A stretch of 64,000 bases of DNA from contig NZ_JARXUZ010000001.1 in assembly GCF_029893365.1 (NCBI RefSeq), positions 1,550,001 through 1,614,000 of the forward strand, given 5' to 3'. Origin of the DNA: Cryobacterium sp. CG_9.6 (GTDB taxonomy: Bacteria > Actinomycetota > Actinomycetes > Actinomycetales > Microbacteriaceae). The notes beneath the pieces were generated by a model. The model did no database searches. It was not told where the DNA came from and worked only from the letters and a program-made list of their open reading frames with translations. Below, in pieces: positions 38,836 to 47,369 of the stretch (the first letter of the stretch is position 1; the number at the start of each line of letters is the position of its first letter). The position numbers were made by a program, and so were the translations under genes.

Positions 38836-39641
38836 ATGGATAAGACCTACCCCTCTGCAGCGGCCGCTGTGGCCGATATTCCTGACGGTGCCTCGCTCGC
38901 GGTAGGTGGTTTCGGCCTGGTGGGTGTTCCCATTGTGCTCATTCGCGCACTGCTCGCCCTCGGCAGTACCAACCTGCACGTCGCGTCAAACAATTGCGGC
39001 GTTGACGGGTGGGGCCTCGGTGAGCTGTTGCAGGAGGGGCGCATCAGCCGGGTTATTGCCTCCTACATCGGTGAGAACAAGGACTTCGCCCGGCGGGCCT
39101 CGGCGGGGAACTCGAAGTCGAACTGACCCCGCAGGGAACTTTGGCCGAACGGCTTCGTGCAGGCGGAACCGGTATCCCCGCCTTCTATACCGCCAGTGGC
39201 GTGGGCACCATGGTTGCCGAGGGCGGCCTGCCGTGGCGTTACGGACCCGACGGTGAGGTGACCGTGTCATCGCCGCCGAAGGAGACCCGGCTGTTCTCAT
39301 CGCTCGGCGGCGGGAAGACGGAGTACGTGCTTGAAGAGGCCATCGTCACCGATTACGCCCTCGTGCGCGCTGCGAAGGGGGATCGTCACGGCAACCTCGT
39401 GTTCGAGAAATCGGCCCGCAACTTCAACCCGGTCGCGGCCATGGCCGGTCGCATCACCATTGCCGAGGTCGGTGAGCTCGTCGAACCGGGTGAAATCGAC
39501 CCCGACGAGGTGCACCTCGCCGGCATTTATGTGAATCGCATCGTGCAGCTCGGGGCAGCGGATGCCGCCGACCTGCCGATCGAGAAGACCACGACTCGGC
39601 CGCGACCAGCGGCATCCGCCAGCGAAACTGGAGCACACTAA
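38836..39641 (+). pseudogene. CoA-transferase subunit A, frameshifted
   Basis: The first frame (38836-39126) encodes the N terminus (VADIPDGASLAVGGFGLVGV, SNNCGVDGWGLG, ENKDFARR) then stops. The rest of the family sequence ([57 protein letters not shown]) continues in another frame to 39641. One base appears lost near 39097, in CGGCGGGCCTCGG. The protein is the A subunit of a 3-oxoacid or 3-oxoadipate CoA-transferase. AAAGGA precedes the ATG. Either a real mutation or a sequencing error in a G/C run. Confidence 0.85.
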
Positions 39642-40321
39642 TGGCCCTGACCCGCAACGAAATGGCTGCGCGCGCCGCGCAGGAACTTGCACCGGATTCA
39701 TATGTCACTTTGGGCATAGGTTTGCCGACGCTCATTCCCAACTTTTTACCCGACGGGGTTCATGTGGTGCTGCACTCCGAAAATGGTGTGCTCGGCGTTG
39801 GGCCCTACCCCGGGGAGGGTGAGGAGGACCCCAAGCTGATCAATGCCGGTAAGGAGACCGTCACCGTGAATGCGGGGGCGGCCTATTTCGACTCGGCGCA
39901 GAGTTTTGGCATGATTCGGGGTGGCCTCATCGATGTAGCTGTGCTCGGTGCGATGCAGGTGTCGATGGCCGGTGACATTGCCAATTGGGCGGTGCCCGGC
40001 AAGATGATCAAGGGCATGGGCGGAGCGATGGACCTCGTGCACGGTGCTGACACCGTGATCGTGGTGATGGAGCACGTGACCAAAACCGGTGACCTCAAGA
40101 TCAAGACAGTCTGTGACCTGCCACTCACGGGCAAGGCGGTTGTCACCCGCATCATCACCGACCTGGCCGTGATCGACGTGACGCCCGAAGGTCTGGTGCT
40201 GCGTGAGGTTGCGCCTGGGGTGACCGTGGACGAGGTGCAGGCCGCGACCGAAGCAGTTCTCCTGGTCCCGGAACCCCCGACAACGATTCACACCCTGATC
40301 CGTGACGGAGCTGCTGCGTGA
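39641..40321 (+). CDS. CoA-transferase subunit B (3-oxoacid/3-oxoadipate type)
   Basis: 226 aa, intact. The family motif [12 protein letters not shown] carries the catalytic Glu (near 47), with [15 protein letters not shown] before it and [23 protein letters not shown] after. The A and B subunits together move CoA from succinyl-CoA to a 3-oxoacid. The start overlaps the A-subunit stop (TAATG). With subunit A frameshifted the enzyme is probably inactive. A nearby pcaC scrap hints at 3-oxoadipate, but acetoacetate is equally possible. Confidence 0.9.
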   Translation: MALTRNEMAARAAQELAPDSYVTLGIGLPTLIPNFLPDGVHVVLHSENGVLGVGPYPGEGEEDPKLINAGKETVTVNAGAAYFDSAQSFGMIRGGLIDVAVLGAMQVSMAGDIANWAVPGKMIKGMGGAMDLVHGADTVIVVMEHVTKTGDLKIKTVCDLPLTGKAVVTRIITDLAVIDVTPEGLVLREVAPGVTVDEVQAATEAVLLVPEPPTTIHTLIRDGAAA

Positions 40322-40484
40322 CCGTGCTGCTCTTATGGATGAAGCTAGGTGTGGCTTTAGTGGCGTCGCCACCAACGGCAGACTCGAGAGCTTCTTCGTC
40401 GGATACTCACGGCCCGACGCAATCGAGTGGAGTGTCGTGTTGTTCAACATGCGGTCTGCCCCAGTTCAGGGTTACGGACTCGTC

Positions 40485-42428
40485 TTACGGCAGGATGGCG
40501 CTGTTCACGGAGTTCTCCCCGCCCAGCACGATGATGCGGGTGGGGCGCAGCCGGTTCAGCTCGGCCTGAATGACGGCGGGGATGTCGCCAGCCTGAACCA
40601 GCAGCACAGGGGCGCCGTTCCTGGCCGCGACGGGGGCGCCGGAGAGGGCGTCGGGAAAGTTGTGGCCGTTGGCCAGGTAGGCCACCGGGATGCCGGGGGC
40701 GAATGTTGCGGCGGAGATCGCGGCGGAGGTGGCGAACCGGTCGGGCCCGTGCAGGCGGGTGACCCCCTGAGGGGCCAGAGTCGCCAGCTGCGCCTCGACC
40801 AGTTGGTTCACGGAGTTCACTCCGCCGAGCACCACGATGCGCGTCGGGCTCAGGCGCTCGAGTTCGGTCAGGATCTCGGTCGGGATGGCGTCGGGCTGCA
40901 CGAGCAGCACCGGGGCGCCGTTCGTGGCCGCGACGGGGGCGCCGGAGAGGGCGTCGGGGAAGCTGAGTCCGCTCGCCACGTAGACCACTGGCGCGCCCGG
41001 GGCGAAGCTGGCGGACGAGATGGCAGCTGAGGAGGCGAAGCGGTCAGGGCCAAAGAGCCGGGTTACGTTACCCGTGGGGGAGAAGGTGGCCAGCTGCTCG
41101 GCGACCGTGACGTTCACGGAGTTCTCGCCGCCCAGCACAACGATGCGCCCGGGTTTCAGGCGGGATAGCTCGGCCTGGATGATGGAGGGGATGTTGTCGG
41201 CCTGCACGAGCAGCACGGGGGCGCTGTTCTTGGCCGCGACCGGGGCGCCCGAGAGGGCATCCGGGAAATTGGTGCTGCTGGCGACGTACGCCACAGAGAC
41301 TCCCGGGCTGAAGTTCGCGGCGGAGATGGCCGCAGACGTGGCGAAGCGGTCACTGCCCGCCAGGCGGGCCCGCAGGTGGCTCCACCGGCTGGCCGAGTCC
41401 ACCGTGCCGGCCTTCTGGATGTTGTCGTCGCCGATGATTACCGTGGTCTGAACCCCGCCAACGCTGGCCCAGTCGGTCACCGGGCTTGGTGCGCCACCAT
41501 CCACCCGGTAGACCTGACCGGCGGGCTTGGCGGTGACGAAGGTGCCGTCTGCAGGATATCGGCGCAGGTGGCTCCACCGGCCCGCGGCATCCGGTGTTCC
41601 GGCTTTGCGGATGGCGTCGTCGCCAATCGCAACGGTCGGTTGCTCGCCGCTATAGGTTGCCCAGGTTGATACGTAGATCGGGGCGCCGCCCGCGACGCGG
41701 TAAACCTCACCGCTGGGCTTGGCGGTGACGAAGGTGCCGTCGGCGGGATGCTGCGGCAGCTTGGCCCACTGGGCGTCGGAGAGGGTGATCAGCGGCTGCG
41801 GCCCGCCGAAGACCGCCCAGTCGGAGACGTAGACGGGGGCGCCGCCGACGATGCGGTAGACGTGGCCGCCGTACAGCACGAAGACGCCGGGGGAGAGCGG
41901 CGACCCGGCATCCTTGTAGTGGATGTAGCCGGTGGGGGCGGAGGCCTTGATCGTACGCCGGTGATAGGCGCCGTCGGGTACGCCGTTGATGCGCCAGTTG
42001 TACTCTTCGGTGACGATGGTGCCGTCCCTGTTCACCGCCTCCACCCAGGCCAGGTGGCCGTATTCCCACCAGGCAACGGCGCCCACCGCTGGAGTGGTGT
42101 CGACGGTGTAGCCGCGAGCGCGGGCATCCGCGCCCCACCTGCTGGCATCGTTGTAGAACGGCATCTCGAAGCCGTTGCGGGAACTCAGCCGGAAGGCCAC
42201 GAAGGAGGTGCACTCGCGGTTGTACATGCGCCAGGTGTCGAACACGGAGTCGATAGGGATATCGCGCCATTTGGCCGGGTAGTCGTCGGTGCCAGCGTAG
42301 GCGGCGGGGGCTGCTACGAGTACTGAAGCGACGAGAACGAGGGCTGTCAGTAGGGCGGTCAGTGCTCTGCGCAGGCCATGGGGGCTGCGGGGGCGCGGCG
42401 GAGTCTGAGGGCCTGCGTGGATATCCAT
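40485..42428 (-). CDS. Secreted CHAP-domain protein with three CWB2 repeats
   Basis: 647 aa. A signal peptide (LTALLTALVLVASVLVAAPAAYA, about 23-45) precedes a CHAP-type amidase/peptidase domain: Cys in NRECTSFVAFRLSSRNG (near 73) and His in YGHLAWVEAV. Then come three or so ~50-residue repeats with YRVAGGAPIYVSTWA, and three CWB2 cell-wall-binding repeats (AYVASSTNFPDALSGAPVAA and variants, PxRIVVLGGxNSVN). Probably a surface murein hydrolase. It lies alone, convergent with the CoA-transferase genes. Confidence 0.9.
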   Translation of the reverse strand: MDIHAGPQTPPRPRSPHGLRRALTALLTALVLVASVLVAAPAAYAGTDDYPAKWRDIPIDSVFDTWRMYNRECTSFVAFRLSSRNGFEMPFYNDASRWGADARARGYTVDTTPAVGAVAWWEYGHLAWVEAVNRDGTIVTEEYNWRINGVPDGAYHRRTIKASAPTGYIHYKDAGSPLSPGVFVLYGGHVYRIVGGAPVYVSDWAVFGGPQPLITLSDAQWAKLPQHPADGTFVTAKPSGEVYRVAGGAPIYVSTWATYSGEQPTVAIGDDAIRKAGTPDAAGRWSHLRRYPADGTFVTAKPAGQVYRVDGGAPSPVTDWASVGGVQTTVIIGDDNIQKAGTVDSASRWSHLRARLAGSDRFATSAAISAANFSPGVSVAYVASSTNFPDALSGAPVAAKNSAPVLLVQADNIPSIIQAELSRLKPGRIVVLGGENSVNVTVAEQLATFSPTGNVTRLFGPDRFASSAAISSASFAPGAPVVYVASGLSFPDALSGAPVAATNGAPVLLVQPDAIPTEILTELERLSPTRIVVLGGVNSVNQLVEAQLATLAPQGVTRLHGPDRFATSAAISAATFAPGIPVAYLANGHNFPDALSGAPVAARNGAPVLLVQAGDIPAVIQAELNRLRPTRIIVLGGENSVNSAILP

Positions 42429-42790
42429 CTGCGTCCCTAGAAAGTTGACCAGCAGATGCTGCCCTGTCCCGGCTCTCTCATCGTAACTGTGGACGGCGTC
42501 AAATATCTAACAAATTCTCACTTCTGTCTACCCTTATTTGGGTGGCATCCGAATCGGGTCCCTTTGGGCCCGACTGATTTGTGATCTCCGTGCATGGGGC
42601 AACGCCCACGCAGTGCTGTCAATGGGGGATTTTTAGGGTGCGTTTGCGACGGGCGCGGCGGCAGACCGCAATATCAGTAAGGTTCCCTGTTCTGGGGTGT
42701 GCGCTCGGTCTTTGACCCGGCCTTGGCTCCCGTACATTTAGATCATTCTTGTATGCATTCAGGGGTGAGTGCAGTGAAATGGGGGATCAG
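42429..42790. other. Divergent intergenic region
   Basis: 362 bp between two divergent surface-protein genes. No coding signal. It is unusually A/T-rich at 42480-42535. TTGACC at 42712-42717 with TACATT at 42733-42738 (15-bp spacing) is a weak promoter candidate for the DUF1524 gene; another promoter must face left. Confidence 0.5.
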
Positions 42791-44116
42791 ATGATGAAAT
42801 TTGGCAAGAACAAGCCCGAGCCAGTGAAAGCGCCTCCCGTCCCGGCATCCAGCGCCACAACGACGTGGTCCAAGCCGACGTTTAGTATCTGGATCCTCGG
42901 CGGCACGGTGGCCTTTTTTGCTTTGATGTATGCAATCGTGGGTGGATTCCCCGCTGTTCTCGTCATTCTCGGAATGACTGCCCTAGTGACGGGCGTCTAC
43001 ACAATCTCTGGTCGCCGACCGTGGGCATCCGTTTCAGCCCGCAAGACAACGACGATTGCGCTCGCAGCCAGCCTCGTATTCTTCATCTCGGGTGGGGTCG
43101 CTTCTGCGGCACCAGATGCAGGTGAAACTGCCCTGGCTGGGCAGCCCACGGCCAGCGTGTCAGCAAGTGCCACGCCAACCCCAACCCCCACACCGACTCC
43201 AACGCCTGGTCCGGAATTCTCTGAAGAAGCACCGGTCGACCCCTCAACAGTCTCTACTCCGACTGAAGCCGCATCAGTCGTAGCTGCTGACACCAGCTCC
43301 ACCGAGACGACGGCGGTCGCGCTGCTCGCGACCATCCCCGTGAAGGGCAAGGCAGTCAAGACCGGCTACGAGCGCACCGGAATGTTCGGCTCCGCCTGGA
43401 TCGACGTCGACCGAAACGGATGCGACACCCGCAACGACATTCTCGCCCGGGATCTGAACCCCATCACGAAGTCGGGAACCTGCCGCGTGATGACCGGTTA
43501 TCTCGTCTCGCCGTACACGGCCACGTCAATCGCCTTCGTGCGTGGACAGGACACGTCAGCTCTCGTGCAGATCGACCACGTCGTGGCCCTGTCGAACGCA
43601 TGGCAGACGGGTGCCCAGCAGCTCACGCAAGCTCAGCGCGTTTCCCTGGCAAACGATCCCCTCAACCTCCTCGCCGTCGATGGTCGCTCCAACGCGCAGA
43701 AGGGCGACGGCGACACTGCAACGTGGCTGCCGTCCAATAAAGCAATCCGTTGCGGCTACGTTGCTCGTCAGATATCCGTCAAAGCAACGTATGGTCTGTG
43801 GGTCACTCAGGCCGAGCACGACGCCATGGCCCGCATCCTCGGTTCCTGTGCGGGTGAAATGGCGCTGACGTCCTCGTTCACGCCGGCACCAGCTCCAGTT
43901 GTTGTTGCCCCTCCGGCGCCAGCCCCGGTCCCTGACGTCGTGGCCCCTGAACCAGCCCCGGCACCGGCACCTGCACCGGCACCTGCACCAGCCGAGGTCT
44001 ACTACGAGAACTGCGACGCTGTGCGCGCTGCGGGAGCGGCACCGCTCTCCGCGGGATCACCGGGCTTCCAACCCAAGTTTGACCGCGACGGGGATGGTGT
44101 TGGCTGCGACGCCTGA
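42791..44116 (+). CDS. Membrane-anchored DUF1524 nuclease with excalibur domain
   Basis: 441 aa from ATG 42791, which has GGGGGA 5 bp upstream. Three N-terminal helices (about 27-60 and 85-105) precede a Pro/Thr linker (TPTPTPTP). The DUF1524 HNH-type domain contains ALVQIDHVVALSNAW and DPLNLLAVDGRSNAQKGD. A Pro/Ala linker leads to a C-terminal excalibur calcium-binding domain (YYENCDAVRAAG, then FDRDGDGVGCDA). A surface nuclease involved in DNA scavenging or competition is likely. Confidence 0.88.
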   Translation: MMKFGKNKPEPVKAPPVPASSATTTWSKPTFSIWILGGTVAFFALMYAIVGGFPAVLVILGMTALVTGVYTISGRRPWASVSARKTTTIALAASLVFFISGGVASAAPDAGETALAGQPTASVSASATPTPTPTPTPTPGPEFSEEAPVDPSTVSTPTEAASVVAADTSSTETTAVALLATIPVKGKAVKTGYERTGMFGSAWIDVDRNGCDTRNDILARDLNPITKSGTCRVMTGYLVSPYTATSIAFVRGQDTSALVQIDHVVALSNAWQTGAQQLTQAQRVSLANDPLNLLAVDGRSNAQKGDGDTATWLPSNKAIRCGYVARQISVKATYGLWVTQAEHDAMARILGSCAGEMALTSSFTPAPAPVVVAPPAPAPVPDVVAPEPAPAPAPAPAPAPAEVYYENCDAVRAAGAAPLSAGSPGFQPKFDRDGDGVGCDA

Positions 44117-44191
44117 TGATCGTCGGAGCACTGCTAAGGGCAAGCCGTGCCGTGAACGTAGGGTTCTCCTTGCAGGGAGATGCGCTGAGGG

Positions 44192-45727
44192 CTAGGGCAT
44201 GGCCGGGCGGTCTGCTTCGCGCAACCAGTCGTCGAAGAACGTGTGGAGTTGCTGGCCCGAGGTCTGTTCCATAACGTCTTCGAAGTCCGCAGTGGTTGCA
44301 TTCGAGTCGTCGTACTGAGTCAGCCACAAGCGGGCGCCGGCGAAGAAAGCGTCGTCACCGATCTTTGCGCGTAATGCGTACAGGGTCGCTGCGCCACGCA
44401 GATAGACCGGATCCGCGAAGAGATTGTCGCGACCTGGGTCTGCAATGCTGAGTGCCCAGCCGTCGTTCTCGTCGAGGTATGCCACCGTGTCGGCAAACTG
44501 ATTGGGAAGCGATGCGGTGCCCTGATGTTCCTGCCACAGCCACTCGATATAGGTGGCCCAGCCTTCGTTCAGCCAGATGTCTTTCCAGTCCGCGGGGGTC
44601 ACAGAGTTACCGAACCACTGATGCCCCAGCTCGTGCACCACGGTGCTTTCGTCCGCGACCTCGGAGTACACCGGGCGGGTCTGGGTCTCCAGGGCGTAGT
44701 CGACCGAGTCGTCGTCGACTATGGCGCCGAAAGACTCGAACGGGTAACGCCCGAATTGGGTCTCAAGAAAGGTGATCATCTCGGGCTGCAGTGCGAGTGC
44801 CGCCGTCGTCTCTGTGAGGGCCGCGCCTGTCACCGCATTGTCGATCGCATTGATGATCGGCAGACCATTCGGGCCCGCGTCGCGGGATACGGCGTAGTCG
44901 CCTACGCTTGCCGTCGACAGGTAGCTGGACATCGGGTCGGATGCCCGCCACGTCCACGTTGTCCAGCCGGCCTTCGTCGTCGGTGCCCCGACGGGCAGCC
45001 CGTTTGCCACAGCTGTCTTACCGGCCGGCACCGTGATGCGGTACGTGTAGGTGGCCTTGTCTTCCGGGTCATCGTTCACGGGATACCAGGTCGCCGCGCC
45101 ATCGGGCTCGTTGACCACCATCGCTCCATCAGCAGTGGTGACCCACCCATACAGGGCTCCGGTGGTGTCGAGTGGTTGCCCGGTTGCCCCACCGTACTCA
45201 ATCACAATGGTCGTCGTTTGTCCTGCTTTGAGTTTCGGCCGCATCCCAACGGTGAGCTCCCAGTATCGGTTTTCATCGTCCTGCTTCTGTGACCACACGG
45301 CGCTGTTCTTGCCTTGCGCATTCCCGTGTGGTGCGGCCTTGCCGTCCACGCGCACCGAGGAGACGTCGAGGCCACGCAAGTCGAAGTTCAGCGACTGCAG
45401 ATCTTGCTTCGCGCGAAGGGTGATGGTGGCGACGCCGCTGAGGCGCCCTGTCAGAACCGTGGGCTCCGTCGGCGGCAGGTAGCGCAGGGCGAGGTCGTAG
45501 TTCTGCACGTCGTACCCGCCGTTGCCGGCGTTGGGGAAATACTCGTCACCGCTTCCAGCCGCACCGGCCGTGAACCTCGCGCCCTCATTTATGAGGGAGA
45601 CCTGCGCCGTCTCACCGAACGCACCGGACGACTTGGGGATTACTGCTGTGCCGGTTCCGCAGGCGGTCAGAGCGAATAAGGATATTCCCGCCAACGCGAC
45701 GGTTGTGAGCCTTCTCAATGAATACAC
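44192..45727 (-). CDS. M1-family metallopeptidase lipoprotein
   Basis: 511 aa from GTG 45727, which has GGGGA 8 bp upstream. A lipobox (SLFALTAC, Cys near 22) marks a lipoprotein. The zinc site is HELGHQWFGN with Glu 18 residues later in WLNEGWATYIEW, diagnostic of M1 aminopeptidases; the GxMEN exopeptidase loop is replaced by a VDYALETQTRP segment. It trims peptides outside the membrane. The sequence open up to 45784 lacks a start with a ribosome site. Confidence 0.9.
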   Translation of the reverse strand: MYSLRRLTTVALAGISLFALTACGTGTAVIPKSSGAFGETAQVSLINEGARFTAGAAGSGDEYFPNAGNGGYDVQNYDLALRYLPPTEPTVLTGRLSGVATITLRAKQDLQSLNFDLRGLDVSSVRVDGKAAPHGNAQGKNSAVWSQKQDDENRYWELTVGMRPKLKAGQTTTIVIEYGGATGQPLDTTGALYGWVTTADGAMVVNEPDGAATWYPVNDDPEDKATYTYRITVPAGKTAVANGLPVGAPTTKAGWTTWTWRASDPMSSYLSTASVGDYAVSRDAGPNGLPIINAIDNAVTGAALTETTAALALQPEMITFLETQFGRYPFESFGAIVDDDSVDYALETQTRPVYSEVADESTVVHELGHQWFGNSVTPADWKDIWLNEGWATYIEWLWQEHQGTASLPNQFADTVAYLDENDGWALSIADPGRDNLFADPVYLRGAATLYALRAKIGDDAFFAGARLWLTQYDDSNATTADFEDVMEQTSGQQLHTFFDDWLREADRPAMP

Positions 45728-45983
45728 GGAGCATCCCCTTCGTTGGGAGTGAGGGTGAATACGGACCGGCTGAACTGACGACATCTGCTGAGACGAGGAT
45801 TGTGCACGGAATCGAAACCCTAGTGCCCATCCCTTGCGACATCAACCCTGCTCATAGAATTGGCGCAGCGAGCACAGTGAATCTGGCCTCATTCACAGGG
45901 GCCATCGTGGCGGCGCTGGCAGTTGCCTGACCATCTTGATGCGCACTCACGGGATGATCTCCTTGCGGCGTACCATCAGCAGG

Positions 45984-47369
45984 ATGAACCGTCCAACCGC
46001 GACAACGGTGGGTGACCTGCGAGCGTTGGGGCACATCCACAAGACCCTCCGCGCCGAGCTGCGCGATAACCTGCTCGGTGCCCTGCGCGAGCACCGTAAC
46101 CCGTGGCCGGGACTGCACGGGTTCGACACCACCGTGATCCCGCAGCTGGAGCGGGCGCTCATCGCCGGCCACGACATCGTGCTTCTCGGTGAGAGAGGCC
46201 AGGGCAAGACCCGCTTGCTGAGAACGATGGTGGGTCTGCTCGACGAGTGGTCGCCGGTGATCGCAGGATCCGAGCTCGGTGAGCATCCGTACGTTCCGAT
46301 CACCGCGGCGAGCATTCGCCGTGCTGAAGAGCTCGGCGACGACCTGCCCGTAGCCTGGCGCGGACGCGACGAGCGGTATGCCGAGAAGCTCGCGACCCCC
46401 GACACGAGCGTTGCCGATCTCATTGGCGACGTCGACCCGATGAAGGTTGCCGAGGGACGCAGCCTCGGCGATCCCGAAACGATCCACTTCGGAATGATCC
46501 CCCGCAGCCACCGCGGCATCGTGGCCATCAACGAGCTCCCCGACCTCGCCGAGCGCATCCAGGTGGCGATGCTCAATGTGATGGAGGAGCGCGATATCCA
46601 GATTCGCGGCTACGTGTTGCGCCTCCCGCTCGACGTGCTCGTCGTCGCGAGCGCGAATCCCGAGGACTACACGAACCGCGGCCGCATCATCACGCCGCTG
46701 AAAGACCGCTTCGGTGCTGAGATCCGCACCCACTATCCAATCGACCTTCTCGATGAAGTTGCGATCATCCGCCAGGAATCGGAGCTCATGGCTCAGGTAC
46801 CCGACTACCTCATCGAAATTCTCGCCCGCTTCACACGGGGACTGCGCGAGTCTTCTGCAGTCGACCAGCGAAGTGGCGTCAGCGCACGAGTCGCCATCGC
46901 GGCCGCCGAGACCATTGCGGCGTCGGCGATCCACCGGGCCACTCGTCAGGGAGAAGCGGATGCCGTTGCGCGCCCCGTCGACCTCGAAACGGCTGTCGAT
47001 GTGCTCGGCGGCAAAATCGAACTCGAGTCGGGCGAAGACGGACGGGAAGACGAGATCCTCGACCACCTGTTGCGCTCGGCCACGGTGGAGACGGTAAGGG
47101 CTCACCTGCGCGGGCTCGACTTCGATCCTCTCGTGGAGGCGATCGAGAGCGGGGTGATGGTTGTCACCGGTGAGCAGGTTACGGCCAGTGCCCTACTTGC
47201 CGGGCTGCCCGTTCTCGGCGAATCCGAACTGTACGACGAGATCTTCGCCCGCCTCGGCGCCACCAACGACGGGCAGCGGGCCGGCGCGATCGAACTTGCT
47301 CTCGAGGGGCTCTACTTGACGCGCCGCATCAGCAAGGAGACCGTCAGCGGCGAGGTTATCTATGGCTAG
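45984..47369 (+). CDS. MoxR/magnesium-chelatase-like AAA+ ATPase
   Basis: 461 aa from ATG 45984 (MNRPTATTVGDLRALG). Walker A is LLGERGQGKTRLLR (near 69), with an extended substrate segment and GIVAINELPDLAERIQVAML as Walker B, followed by EERDIQIRGYVLRLPLDVLVVASANPEDY and the sensor FGAEIRTHYP. This group works with VWA-domain proteins as chaperones that insert metals or remodel complexes. The next gene is a VWA protein overlapping by 8 bp, so the two probably form a complex. Client unknown. Confidence 0.9.
   Translation: MNRPTATTVGDLRALGHIHKTLRAELRDNLLGALREHRNPWPGLHGFDTTVIPQLERALIAGHDIVLLGERGQGKTRLLRTMVGLLDEWSPVIAGSELGEHPYVPITAASIRRAEELGDDLPVAWRGRDERYAEKLATPDTSVADLIGDVDPMKVAEGRSLGDPETIHFGMIPRSHRGIVAINELPDLAERIQVAMLNVMEERDIQIRGYVLRLPLDVLVVASANPEDYTNRGRIITPLKDRFGAEIRTHYPIDLLDEVAIIRQESELMAQVPDYLIEILARFTRGLRESSAVDQRSGVSARVAIAAAETIAASAIHRATRQGEADAVARPVDLETAVDVLGGKIELESGEDGREDEILDHLLRSATVETVRAHLRGLDFDPLVEAIESGVMVVTGEQVTASALLAGLPVLGESELYDEIFARLGATNDGQRAGAIELALEGLYLTRRISKETVSGEVIYG

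Noticed and set aside
45852..47105. 417-codon minus-strand frame opposite the MoxR-type gene
   Set aside because: No motif and no ribosome site; antisense of a well-conserved ATPase.
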